Counted from the stretch's first letter, positions 10,950 through 22,700 are shown. The stretch: DNA of 64,000 bases from Siphonodentalium dalli (GCA_032622095.1 CP136066.1:170570664-170634663); one strand, 5' to 3'. The notes: a model not told the origin generated them from the sequence alone. A program made the numbers and translations.

Positions 10950-13370
10950 CAGTGTAAGACAGACGAATTTGCTATGTTGTGAGGACCTCCTACCCATTGA
11001 AGTGTTAAAGCTACTGAAATAATTGCTCTCAATGTTGAATGAAGATGTGGGTAAATTATAGGTTAGTAGTACCATGCCATTCCCAATATGTATGTATCGA
11101 TGGGTTGGTTCCCGAAAGCCTTTGGCACCTTACAAAAAGCGGATGGCAAATGGTATTCAAAGGCGAATATCTTTTGTTTTGTGGGACCCCTTAACTCAAT
11201 TAACCTATTGATCACAACATGCTCTGAAGTTGTATTCTCTTAATATTAACTGACAGTTTGAACGATAGGTAGTGCTATCAGGGAATATACAATGTATATG
11301 GGTAGTTTGGTTCCCGAAATCCAAGGGTATACTTTAAAATAAAGGCGACTGACAACTACGAAAATTTCTTTGTTTTGAGGCACCCTATACCATTCAAAGT
11401 CTTAAACACACCTCGAACTGAAAGGCTGTTCTCCCCATATTAACTAAGGGTGTAGACACATGGTAGTTATACAAGGAAATGCACATCTTTAATGGATGGG
11501 TTGGTTCCCGAATGTCTGGGACTCTTTACAAAAAGCGGCTAGCAAACGAGAAAGGTCAATTGTCACTGTTTTGGGGACCCATTAACTCATTTGAGCGCAC
11601 CATAAACTGATGATATATACTGTCAAAGTATATATGAGTTTGTGTATGAAAGTTAATGCTACCAGGCAATTATCAAATGATATGAGTCGTTTGGATCCCC
11701 CCCAAAACCTCGGGTACTTTACAAAAAGCGCTGGCAAATACGAAATGCGAATCTTCTATTTTTGGAGAACCCGCACTTGAAGTCTTAGAAGCGCCACGAA
11801 TTGAAATGACATGGTCTCAATTGTAACTGAGGATGCGGACAAATGGCAGCAGTATCAGGACATATACATATGTTATGGACATGATGGTTCCCGAAAGCCT
11901 ATGATACTTTACAAAAAGCGGCTGGCAAACGAACAAGTTAAATTTTCACTGCATGTCTTAGGGGACCCCAATCCATATTTGAAGTCTTGCACACACCACT
12001 AGCTGAAGGGATATGCCATCAATATCACCAGAGATTGTTGACGAATGGTTGTTTTATCAGAGAGATACAATGTTTAATTATATGTTGGTTTACGAAAGCA
12101 TGTGGTACCTTACAGAGAGCAGATGACAAACGATAAAAGTGAAATTTTACTGTTTTTATGGACCCCCACCGCATGTAAACTGTTGAACCCGCCACGAACT
12201 TAAAGGGTGTGCCCCCAATGTCAAACGACGGTATGGACAAATAGCTATTCTACAAGAAAATATACAATTGTTATTGATGTGTTAGTACCCGACAGCCAAG
12301 GACACTTTACTAAAAGCGGCTGTCAAATCAAAATGCGATTTTCACTGTTTTAGGATCCCCTACCCAATTTGAAGAATAGAATACACCACGAACTGGAACC
12401 GATATTCTCTCAATATTAACTGAATGTATGGACAATGGGTGTTGCATATGGAAGTACAAAATCTAAATAGATGGATTGGGTCGAGAAAGCATGAGCACTT
12501 TACGAAAAGTGGTTGTCTAAATGACACCATACCCTATGTTAAATCTTGAAGACACCACATGGTGAAATGATATGATCTCAATATTGACTGAAAGTGTGAC
12601 CAAAGGTTAGTTTCTTTATCATGATTTACCTACCATGGATGTGTTGGTTCACGAAAGCCTGCATCGTGTGGCACTTCACAAAAAGCAGTTGGCAAATAAT
12701 AAAGGCGAATTGTTATATATCCATATACTCTATTTGTCTTGGAACACATCATGTACTGAATGGATTATGATCTCAAATCAACAGAGGTTGTGACCGAATG
12801 ACTATTCTATCAGGCACTATACGATATATAAGGCTGCACATGTTGTTTTCTCACAGCCTGGGACACTTTACAAAAAGCGACTGACAAATACAAAAATGCA
12901 ATTATAACTGTTTATGTGACCACCAACGCTATTTTAGTTCACGACAACACCATGAACTGAAGGTATATGCTCTCAGTTTTAACTGAGGGTGTGGATATAG
13001 GACAGTTCTATCAGGAAGTAAACAATTTATATGGATGTGTTGGTTCCTGAATCCTGGGAGACTGTGAACTTTGCAATAACCCGCTGGAAAATACGAAAGG
13101 CGAATTGTGTCTGTTTTGGAGCCCCTACCCAATTTGAAGTATTTAACATACCACGAACTAAAACTATGTGCTATGCGTTTTAACAGAGGGTGTGGAGAAA
13201 GGCTATTCGATAAGGAAATTATTATGGCTGGGCCCGTACCCGAAACCCTGCGTCACCTTACACAAAGCGAATGGCAAATCAGAAAGACAATTTGTCGATT
13301 GTTTGGAGACCACCTACTCTATTTTAAGTCCTGAACACTCAACAAACTGAATATATGACAACATTCTCCC
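10950..13370. repeat. Diverged ~193-bp satellite, about 12 units
   Basis: The anchor CTTTACAAAAAGCGGCTGGC, or variants of it, recurs near 11131, 11335, 11524, 11717, 11909, 12110, 12307, 12500, 12675, 12865, 13066 and 13258. The average spacing is about 193 bp. Each unit also carries TTGGTTCCCGAA upstream, and CACGAACTGAA plus a TTAACTGAGGGTGTGG-like block between anchors. Units are substantially diverged, so the array is old and is not being homogenised here. Scattered short frames are incidental. Confidence 0.8.
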
Positions 13371-14324
13371 AGCTACACATCACACTCTCTTGCGTTTGAT
13401 TTAGATATAGTGGTATATACAACAGAGAGAACTGCCACCTTGGAATTCATTTGAACATACTATTTATTTTCTATATTTCTTATTATTTAGAGGGACACTA
13501 ACTATCACTTTGGCAACAAAAGTTTTTTTTTTTTTATTTGTGAGACTATACGTATACAGTGTGTGTCATATGTTATTTCAGTCCTACAGAGTCGACGTCG
13601 ATGCATCTTTATATATAGCTGTTATCAATAAACTGTGAAGATGTGGTTGTTGTAACTGAGAGTCTGGAAGCCTGAACACGTCTTTAATCACTTAACAAAT
13701 TTTACCGTGCCCCATTATGATCAACTGGGAAATTTGCTGAAGTTGTTATAAAATATATGACATTTTTCGACCAAAAATGTGTTTGGTGGAGGGGTAGCTA
13801 AAATCCAGTATCTCGCAATTCGTTCTAAATTGATGTATACTTCTTGCTACATATGATTCTCAGATGACTACTACACCATATGGATTAACTATTTGGCCAT
13901 TATTGCAATATCCATTTCAATGATAATGTTTGAAAAAAAAAATATTTTTTAAAAAGAGCGATTTTTCAGCAAAAAATAAATGTTTCGGCTCCAAATGGCC
14001 GGAAAATCTAAACTAACCAACACTTTTTTCATATCAGGTACAGCTATGGAATAATGTAGTAATTTTAACACCAACACTGTTGGCAAATAAGTTAGGAGTT
14101 AGCCGCAGAGTTCGCTTTACCAAAATCGTTAATTTCTGGAAAAAGTCGCTGGTGGTTATCGTTCATCGTCGATTTGACAATAGCCACCACCAATTCCGTT
14201 ATTTTTCACAATATCATTTTCGTGATCAATATATATTTCTTCTTTGAAAAAAGTTGCTTTCAACTTGTTCTACCCTGGGTAGGGGTATCTCGAAAACTAA
14301 AGCTCTTTTTCGATTTGGCCGCTG
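13371..14324. other. No recognised feature
   Basis: AT-rich DNA with homopolymer runs (a T run near 13525, A runs near 13935). No gene or clear repeat boundary is seen. Confidence 0.45.
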
Positions 14325-15310
14325 CACTAAGAAAAACGTTTGATCATTACGAATTATCTCTAGTGATTTTCACGAGAGAGTAATCGAAAGCAGGGTCTCA
14401 TGCAACGGTTAAATCTGGACTTTTTGGCGCCCAGAAATGGAAAAATATAAACTTTGTATCTTGAATCGTGTGATTTTATGTGTAATTAAACAGTTAAATG
14501 TGATTTAAAGGCACGTGCGGCCTTAATTGTCGAAAATATTCATATTTGTTCCAAACACCGTAAACAGTAAAACGCATACAGTTCCGTTCATATATACCAT
14601 GACCATCGCGTAAACTGGCTAATCACACACAAATGGCATACACGCTCTTTATTAGTTCCATATCAGGTATTCACCAACAAAGAACGCTCTTTATGTTTAC
14701 CATCATAATATAAACAAACACCAGAAAAGTTACTTTTTACGCTTTTGTTTACAAAACAATGGTCAAACATATGGCCATAACATACTGTTTATGCGATATT
14801 TCTTATTTGTATACGGACAAAGTCTATCTACATTTTGATGTTCTTTCTGTTTGTGGCGGTTTTTGACGGGTGGAGATATTTTCACAGGATACCCACCGCC
14901 AAGGCCAACCGTGTCTTTAATAGGGATGTTTTGATTCTATGACCTTTTCTACAAGCAGAATTATATATGTAGTCATAGCAATCTCACAAATTTATTTGAT
15001 ATCTACAACATCCAACCTTTCAAAATGCACTGCTACAGAACAATTTGAGAGATACGAATATAGTACTGAGTAACATGTGAAGATGCTATTGCCTATGCCT
15101 CGAAATAGTATTCTTAGTTGCCTCCGGTGAAACACGAGAATAGTTCACTGTTATCAGAAGAATGCAAGGTGGTATATTATGGACGCAGTTCACCAAAACA
15201 CAAAGGAGTACCATATACTATCTTACAACAATTCTAAACTTGGCCAACATCGCTTACATACTCTGTGTCCCAGAGACTGTGTTTATAGCTGGACATTATT
15301 ATTTGGTTAT
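14325..15310 (+). repeat. Inverted duplication, left arm (interrupted by a MITE)
   Basis: The sequence matches the reverse complement of about 19740-20340 in several ordered blocks: AACGTTTGATCA, TCATGCAACGGTTAAAT, AATTAAACAGTTAAATG, ATATCTACAACATC and GTTTATAGCTGGA. The arms are diverged. The T1 MITE at 14504-14920 is present only in this arm, so it arrived after the duplication. The two arms enclose GPCR exon 2. Confidence 0.65.
14504..14920 (+). mobile_element. TTAA-flanked MITE, family T1, copy 2 (internally deleted)
   Basis: It has both family ends, TTAAAGGCACGTGCGGCCTT and GGCCAACCGTGTCTTTAA. It is ~85 bp shorter than full copies because the segment after ACCATCGCGTAAAC is missing. Confidence 0.85.
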
Positions 15311-16040
15311 ATTTACCAAAGTCACATATACGCGAAAAGTACTACGATTTCTGCAACCTCATCACCGCATTTACGCATTCTTCCTAATGTTACATAATTA
15401 GGTTGCTGTACACAAAACCACAAATAACAATATTTCGTGAATTTTCAACACTGAAATAACAGCTTTAAACGATTATCACCCGATATTTAGCGACAAGATG
15501 TATTGGTAAGATATTTTCAAACAAAAAGATACTGAAAACTAATATTATGCATTGCGTGGTAAAATATTCCAATTGTAAAGTGGCGACTGAAGTCACTTGC
15601 ACACAATTCACTACTAATAACCCGGTTTGATAGCAGCATGAAAATTAGTCTTACATAAACTGTAAGATGTACTTTCTCTTTGATTTGGTGAGAGATGGCG
15701 CTAATTAATATATTGAAGAGATGAGTGTTTCTTTACAGTATACAAAGTGAGCATGTTTAGACATCAATTTCGTCTTGTCACCAATTTGTTCGAGGTTTAC
15801 CCTACATTTTTGCTTCAATATAGGTTCCCACTGTTGGCTAAATTCTTGGACTGAAATAGTCATCTGTTGGAAAATATCCAACAACAAAGATACTTCTAGA
15901 TCGTGATCGCCTCTACTTTGGATTACGCCCATATATATCACATACAACCATGCAGTTCAAAACATGGGAACATGCATTTTGATGTTTCGACGGGGAACTT
16001 TATAACAATGAACTAAGAGCGGATGGAGTATATTTCTTCG
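15311..16040. other. No recognised gene
   Basis: Frames of 60-80 codons occur on both strands but have no domain. This is likely sequence downstream of the GPCR transcription unit. Confidence 0.4.
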
Positions 16041-16046
16041 TTTATT
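16041..16046 (-). terminator. Candidate poly(A) signal AATAAA for the GPCR gene
   Basis: A canonical AATAAA on the minus strand lies about 440 bp past the GPCR stop codon. It is assigned by position only. Confidence 0.4.
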
Positions 16047-16090
16047 CTAGTCCCTTCATAATCTAATTGTACAGTAGCTAGGGGGTGGTC

Positions 16091-16245
16091 CCAGCTCGAG
16101 ATTGGGTGATTCTTGTGACTTTTGTGAGCCGATATCGCAATAAATATTGGATCTATTACCCTGGAGAAATTCCAGGACTGTAAGCGTTGCACAGCAAGCA
16201 AAATCGGCTCACCGAGGTCACCTAAATCATACAATCTCGAGCTGT
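16091..16245. repeat. Imperfect inverted repeat in the GPCR 3' flank
   Basis: The left arm CAGCTCGAGATTGGGTGATT continues to GTGAGCCGAT. It pairs imperfectly with the right arm, which ends ATACAATCTCGAGCTG. If the poly(A) signal at 16041 is used, this would lie in the 3' UTR as a ~155-nt hairpin. Confidence 0.55.
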
Positions 16246-16485
16246 GACCTTCACTTTCTGTGAAATATATTATTAAGGAACAGTTCTCAGGTTTTGAACT
16301 GGTGGAATATGATCTCTGCATACGGGCGTAGCAGCGTAGAGATTCACGTCATAAAAAGGTATGAAGATACGTGACTGACCCATTCCCACTTTTTTTTTGG
16401 CGATTGTGACTCGTTTAGCTAAACTAAACGGAACACAGGTCGCTATATAACTGGTTTAATGGTGTAAGATCACATCGCCGTGACG

Positions 16486-18137
16486 TCACGAACTCCACAC
16501 ACTGATGACGGACATGTGTCTTGTCCGATCAGGAATTTTGGGCGTTACACTTTTAGAGATTTCACTTTTTGATTTCTTGAGACTTGATTTGAATTGGTTC
16601 GTTTTAGATAGAGTTTCGTTACGTTCTGTTGTCGGTATATCATATTCCGTGACATCGTGTTTAAATCCTCCGGAAATTGAATCAACCAAGCCATCATTCA
16701 ATCCCTGAATAACAGCTCTAGGTGAGCCATGTCCACACGCCGGTTGGTTCTCGACATATACTTCATGGCGATCAGATTGGATTAAAACTGCCAGCACATT
16801 GGCACCATCTTCTGTGGCAGTACATGTAGCATCACTACTAGCAGAACTGGTACCCGTTGTAGGTGGTTCGGCCATGAGTATCTGGCTCCCATTACGATAG
16901 AAGCGTGAATTACCACACAAATCGATATCATCCTTTGCACACGTATTATCCACAAGGTCTATTTTATTTATCACAAAACAGCTGTCAAAACGCCAACGTT
17001 GAACATCAGAGACATCACCATCGGAACCATTAGCCCGAGTAATGGAATCTGAGTTCGCCGCGCACGAGATCACAAATTGATTTGATGTATCGAACTTAAT
17101 GCCAGGCTGACTGTCGCAACGCATAATTGTCATGGCTGACTTCCTGCTTGAACTCACATACGTTATATCTTCACTGTTTTCTGTGAAAACTATGTCTGAC
17201 GATGGTAAAATGGTATCAACATTTTTCGCAGACTGACTATCAGAACGTGAAATTCCCCTTTCTGAAATCCTCCCTGAACTAATAGATGTTTTAGCTACAC
17301 ATGCTCCCGTGAAAACGATGTCTGGCGACTGTGAAATGTTATCTAAATTGATTTGAGGCTGACTGTCAGAATGCACAATTACAATGTCTGAAGTCATTGA
17401 ACTCATAGATGTTTTCTCATTACTGGCTTCTGTGTCCGACGATGGTGAAATAGTATTGCAATTTATTCCAGTCTGACTGTCAGAACTCGAACTTCTCTTT
17501 CCCGAAATCGTCCTTGAAATAATATATGTTTTATCTTTACAGGCTTCTGTGAAAACGATGTCTGGTAACGGAGAAGAAATGTTATCAACATTGATTCCAG
17601 GCTGACTGCCAGGACATGAAATTCCCACGTCTGAAGTCTTTGAACTCATTGCACACGTAGCTGTTTTCTCTTCGTTGGCGTCTGTGAATACTGTGTCTGA
17701 CGATGGTGATATAGTATTGCAATTTATTCCACACTGAGTATCAGAACGCGAAAATCCCATTTCTGAAGACCTACCTGAACCAATAGATGTGTTATCGTCA
17801 CACGATCGTGCGAAATCTATGTCTGGCGACAGTGATATGTTACATGTATCAAAATTGATTCCAGACTGACTGCCAGAACGCGAAATTCCAACTTCTGAAG
17901 TCGCCATTGACCTCATGGCTTTCTTCCTCACAGATCCGTTAGCTGATATGATTATATCCTTGCAGCAGAACATTTTATAGAATTTGATCTTGACGACTCG
18001 TATTTTGAATGCATAGATGATGGGGTTCACAACGCCGTTGATGTAGGCGATGCCGGAGACATAGAAAAGAATGTTGACCCTTTGAAGAGGACTCATGTCA
18101 CCAAGTCGTCCGTCTATTTCCAACATCAACGTTATAC
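16486..18137 (-). CDS. Class A GPCR, exon 2: TM7 and long serine-rich repeat tail
   Basis: The exon begins after a ...AATCTTTCAG acceptor at 18138. It joins exon 1 (ending 21476) inside a glycine codon and stays open to a TGA at 16486. The lengths 754 and 1652 sum to exactly 802 codons including the stop. Residues 252-297 supply the TM6-TM7 loop and TM7 with NPIIY (about 289-293). A membrane-proximal KFYKMFCCK may be palmitoylated, by family analogy. Residues about 335-624 are seven Ser/Thr-rich repeats. The final ~175 residues include SLKKSKSEISKS and look disordered. Class A tails are usually far shorter. The stretch upstream of 18137 in the same frame is intron, not coding. Confidence 0.9.
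17020..17889 (-). repeat. Seven coding repeats of ~38-44 residues in the GPCR tail
   Basis: The units follow the pattern GISRSDSQ-GIN-DNIS-SPDIVFTEA, then a KTSISS-like stretch. They begin near protein residues 335, 379, 423, 466, 504, 546 and 588. Units 2 and 4 share NCNTISPSSD, unit 6 has a similar DTILPSSD, and units 3 and 5 share DNIS...PDIVFT. This hints at an older two-unit (~84-residue) amplification step. Ser/Thr density suggests phosphorylation by receptor kinases, which is inference. Confidence 0.85.
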
Positions 18138-18210
18138 CTGAAAGATTATACGATAATATCTTAACGTAATGTAGTGTTACCCATACGATATAAACATACG
18201 GAGAAACATG

Positions 18211-18229
18211 TAGATAGATAGATAGATAA
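18211..18229. repeat. (TAGA)n microsatellite in the intron
   Basis: About 4.5 units of TAGA lie ~75 bp upstream of the exon 2 acceptor. Confidence 0.85.
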
Positions 18230-19170
18230 TTTATTGGCAAAAGTGCATTCATTATACAAGAATACAGGAGATACAAAAATAATCATAAATAGTATTGAAT
18301 CGCCAAGTGCATAATATTAGTTACTTGCCCAGTTGAGGGTCAGCAGGATATGGATATATGACAATCAACATCATGCTGACTCCCAAGTGGGGTGCACTCA
18401 GCCTGGGGTTGGCATAACCTCGTTCGTGACTGTCCCTGCTGACCCCATCATCATATGTATTGTGTCAACTCCGGTTATGTCAACGATTAAATGTGATAGT
18501 TAGTATATAGCAGACATATGTATATGCTCTTCTTTGATGGATCCGCGGGAGTGTGGCACGTGGTATCGCGGGTTTCTTAAATACAGACAATTATGTAAAC
18601 CAAGGTTGCCCTCGTTTTCGAAGAAACCCGCCAGGCCAGTTGGATGAGATCCAGTTAGAACGCTAGAACATTATATTGTCGAATGTGATGGAAGGGGGTG
18701 GAGTCGTTGCACGGTGCATACGGGTTTGAAGCGTCACACATGTACTAAGTAGCAAATCGCGATCAACAAATCTAAAACGAACTGTACATGCATTGAATTT
18801 AAGAGTTATGGTGCCATCGTTAACGTACGCATTCTGGGCGGTATGGGTTATTACAAGTCAATGACGTGGGATATGAATCGATGAATTTACTTATCATTTT
18901 TTTTTTAATTACATCGTGTCGGTTCCGATCGAAGTTCTTTGGATAGGTTATTCCAAGTAGCGGGGAATTTAAATGTTGGGAATGAATCGAGGAACTTTAT
19001 CCGCGATTTCGAGAATTTAAAGAGACCCTTCTGTCGGGTATTAGCTTTATTTATTTCAAAAAATGAATTAAAAGAATCTGGAAGACCACCGTTCCTCCAC
19101 TCTTGCATAAACAGTGCAACATTGAGTTCATATAGATCTTTAATTTTTTTAATTTTATTTTGGCGTAAAA

Positions 19171-19740
19171 TGTGAACGAAATGCTAGTTTTTCTGTTAAG
19201 ATTTTCGAAGATTTTCGTTCGGCGGAATGCAGATTTGTCAAGAATGGAGGTGTCATCGTCCCGTCGATAAAAACACTACTTTTATCAGCAGAAAACAAGT
19301 GCAAACTTCTATTTTACTATTTAGTATATATTTGACTAACATTTTCTGCAAAAATCCGTCACCCAAGCATGAAAATGTGAACGAAATGCTAGTTTTTCTG
19401 TTAAGATTTTTGAAGATTTTCGTTCGGCGGAATGCAGATTTTTCAAGAATGGAGGTGTCATCGTCCCGTCGATAAAAACACTACTTTTACCAGCAGAAAA
19501 CAAGTGCAAACTTCTATTTTACTATTTAGTATATATTAGACTAACATTTTCTGCAAAAATCCGTCACCCAAACATGAAAATGTGAACGAAATGCGAGTTT
19601 TTCTTTTAAGATTTTCGACGATTTTCGTTCGGCGGAATGGAGATTTTTCAAGAATGGAGGTGTCATCGTCCCGTCGATAAAAACACTACTTTTACCATCA
19701 GAAAACAAGTTCAAACTTCTATTTTACTATTTAGTATATA
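19171..19740. repeat. ~205-bp tandem repeat, 2.8 units, in the GPCR intron
   Basis: GTGAACGAAATGC recurs at about 19171, 19377 and 19582. Each unit contains GATTTTCGTTCGGCGGAATG and TGGAGGTGTCATCGTCCCGT. Units are highly similar, suggesting recent amplification. The third is cut short where the inverted-duplication arm begins. Confidence 0.85.
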
Positions 19741-20340
19741 CATGTATGTGTTGGTGAATATAACCAAATATAATTTCCAGCTATAAACACCGTCTCAACT
19801 ACAGAATATGTAAACCATATTGGTCAAGTTTATACTTTATTGAAGATAGGCTATGGTACTCCTTTGTGTTTTGATAAATTGTGTTCATAATATACCACCA
19901 TGCATTCTTGTGATAACAGCGAAATATTCGTATTTTGTCCTGTCCCCTGGTTAGAGGCAACTATGATTGCTATTGTGAGACATATTTACCCAGTATTATA
20001 TGCACAACTCTTATATTGTTCTATGACAGTGCAATTTGACAGGTTTGATGTTGTAGATATTAAAATAAATGATGATCTGTCACATTCACGAGACTGCTCT
20101 GACTACATACAGTTCTGCTCACGGAATCAATAGATCCATAGCAAATAGCATTTAACTGTTTAATTTCACATATAATCACACGATTCGACGTAAGCAGTAC
20201 ATATAAAACTGCGTTATTGTTTCGGTTTCTGGGCGCCCAACAGTCCCAATTTAACCGTTGCACGAGACCCCGTTTTCGATTGATCTCTCGTGAGATTCAT
20301 TAGCGGAAATTCTTACATCTCTGATCAAACGTTTCTCTTA
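19740..20340 (-). repeat. Inverted duplication, right arm
   Basis: This is the reverse complement, diverged, of 14325-15310. It lacks the T1 MITE and provides an approximate pre-insertion sequence (GTTAAATGCTATTTGC on the minus strand versus GTTAAATGTGATTTAAAGG in the other arm). It lies within the GPCR intron. Confidence 0.65.
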
Positions 20341-20725
20341 TACCCTGCAATGAATATCCTCGAATAATTCGAGCGTGTGTTCACTCTTATATGAATAGCT
20401 ATTAAATGTTGCACAAAGTGTAAAATTTCATTCAGTTTTGTCCATTTTGGAAGCCATGTTGGGAAAGACATTTTACAGATATGGTTTATGACAAAGCATT
20501 GTTTGTCAATATTTAAATGTATTACGACTTTAGCATTAATTGCTGCACCTACTGCAGAAATCTAACAATTTCCGATACTAACAACCATATTGGGCGCCAT
20601 CTTGAATAGAGAATTTTCCCCAAATCGGATTTTAGCGGATTTTGGATATGTTGTTCCCCAGATTCTGCCCGGCAAAATGACACAAAGAAAAGCTTATTAA
20701 GAATTGTTTCTGAGTCCAATGCTTC

Positions 20726-20807
20726 AACGCCTAGACTACAAACTCATGGTTAGCATGCAGTTACGAAACGCCTAGACTACAAACTCATGGTTAGCATGCA
20801 GTTACGA
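20726..20807. repeat. Perfect 41-bp tandem duplication
   Basis: Two adjacent copies start AACGCCTAGACTACAAACTC, at 20726 and 20767. No mismatch was seen. Confidence 0.9.
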
Positions 20808-21475
20808 TTATAGTTAGGGCATTACGTCATGCAACAACTTATTCACACATACCAATTGTAACCGCCTGAATCCTTAATACGGTAAACGTTGGTGGTCGGT
20901 GTTGCTACATGTATTCGAATGGTCGCATCCGTTAAAACAGACATACACAGAACGAATATTGTATTATAAGCAAAACATTCAACACTGGGGAGACCCCATT
21001 AATTGAACATTCTAAATTATAACCTATAACGAAGGCCATCTTTACATTAACCGCCATAACGGATATGGTTTAAGTTTATTCAGTTCGTACCAAAACTTCT
21101 TTCAAATACACACACATTCAGTCAACTAAGTTTGTTGTACAACACATACAGCCATCATCACATACGGACACTTCTGAAAACTATCATCAATTTGCCGAAT
21201 AAAATAGATTATTGGGAACGGTATGGTAGATGGTGCGAAGCGAAAATCTCGATGCGCACGATTAGCAATGTTTTGTCGAATTCAATAATCCTACAGGTTG
21301 CCGTTTTCTAGAAAATTGTATTTGCCCCGACCTATATTTTACGCCGAATACCTATAGACGTAGTCAAAACTGCTAACCCTGAGCTTGCGAAACATCTTTA
21401 TTATTTCAATTTCAACGAAACGCGTCAACTCAGGACGGACCCAAAGCAACGGACTATAGTTTAAACAGTCCTTAC

Positions 21476-22229
21476 CTGTTGGAATCCAAGTAAGGAAGTA
21501 AACACCGGCGATTATCAGGATTGTTTTAGTTAATCTCCATGTGTTTCTGTCGAACTTCGAACTCCGGCCCACGTGACGCTGTGTCTTCATTGTGCTTGCA
21601 TGTGACCACACGACCTTGAAAATATGAAGATAGACGACGACCATGATGAAGAATGTAAACAGGAACAGGGCGACAAGCAGCGTCAGATACGAGTCGCTAT
21701 GGACACCAAAATATGTGCAAGGCCATATGACGTCATTTGGTGGATCCACGGTCCATCCCATTATCGGTAGCTGACCAATAATTCCAGACAGGATCCATAT
21801 TCCGGCGGTCAGACAGAGATTTGATGTCTTGTGGAATATATTGTTGTATTTGAAAGGCAGCGTGATCTTAACGTAGCGGTCAAAGGTCAATGAAACGAGG
21901 TTAAGGACTGAACTTGTGCCCGTGGTGTGGATAAGTCCGTACCGGAACCTACATTCCGTTAAATCTTGGAAATTAACGATGTTGTACGTCACGTGATACA
22001 ACAATGTTACCCCATGAAGGAGATCGGCCAATGCGATGCTAGCTATAAATATATCAGCTGCATGAAGCACGTGTTTATTTTTCCTGAGTGTGTCAAGTAC
22101 GATTGAGTTGAGGAATATAATAGCAAGTGCAATCAGGGATGATAATGCGGCGATGACAAGATCCGTCGATGTGGGTCCATAACCATTCAAGGTCCAGAAT
22201 ACAACGTCATGAGAATCATTGAGGTCCAT
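21476..22229 (-). CDS. Class A (rhodopsin-like) GPCR, exon 1: N-terminus to TM6
   Basis: Exon 1 encodes residues 1-251 plus one base. TM1 spans ~23-47. TM2 ~57-79 contains the LADLLHG aspartate at 69. Cys93 precedes TM3, which ends in the DRY motif (FDRYVKI, 117-119). TM4 contains Trp145. Cys171 in loop 2 would form the usual disulfide with Cys93. TM5 ~181-204 lacks the common proline. TM6 ends TWIPTG, a CWxP variant. It would act at the plasma membrane through G proteins, by family knowledge. DRYVKITLPFKYN recalls adenosine-, lipid- and melanocortin-type receptors but does not settle the ligand. ATG at 22229 is preceded by in-frame stops. No signal peptide is apparent. The first 123 codons are repeated at 25457-25089. 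Confidence 0.9.
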
Positions 22230-22243
22230 TTGCTTGATGTCTC

Positions 22244-22700
22244 ATACACTTGACCGATCTTTCAGTTCAATGTTGGTTTCAGTTTTCTGTATGTGTTGAA
22301 TAATGTTGAAGGCTGTATATTGGTAATTGGCGACGATAATAATCTCCAAAGCGGAGTAAGTTCTGTCAATTCCCCGAATGTAATGTCCAATTGAAACTAA
22401 AAAACGTAGCATATATGCTTGTACTTCCAGCAGGACGAAATCCGTATCGACGGAATATAAACACAACATAACAGACCAAATGAGTTCAATCCTGAGAACT
22501 CTGTATGTGCATATACCTGAGAAAAAGATGAAGATGTCACACAAACATGTGCACTTGAACGATCTTTCAATTCAACTTTGGTTTCAGTCCTTATGTGTTC
22601 GAAATCTTCCCATGTTGTAGGTTTTCTTCGTTCTTCTGGAAATAATAATAAGCGAAGTAAGTTCTTGCAAGTCGCTAAATCAACTGGTCCAATAGATCTA
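22244..22700 (-). promoter_or_regulatory. Tandem modules directly upstream of the GPCR start
   Basis: Two ~150-bp modules on the minus strand each carry GAACTTACTTCGCTT (or TTACTCCGCTTT), an ACTGAAACCAA...TTGAA block and a GTGACATC-like end. Similar modules precede the paralog at 48763. Conservation at both genes suggests 5' UTR or promoter function. No TATA box is assigned here. Confidence 0.4.

Larger units (their letters stand above)
18138..21475 (-). other. GPCR intron (3338 bp)
   Basis: The donor is CAACAG|GTAAGG on the minus strand at 21475, and the acceptor is TTTCAG|GTATAAC at 18138. It interrupts the extracellular end of TM6 after TWIPT. The same donor position exists in the paralog at 48763-49516. 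Repeats inside it are listed separately; 20341-21300 otherwise shows only the 41-bp duplication at 20726. Confidence 0.88.

Noticed and set aside
10623-11075. 150-codon minus-strand frame
   Set aside because: No recognisable domain, and it runs into the start of the satellite region.
16013-16321. 102-codon minus-strand frame downstream of the GPCR
   Set aside because: Overlaps a hairpin in the probable 3' UTR and shows no domain.
22242-22544. 100-codon frame ending just upstream of the GPCR ATG, with an identical copy at 25470-25772
   Set aside because: It lies in the repeated upstream modules and is preserved in duplicate only because of the recent tandem duplication.
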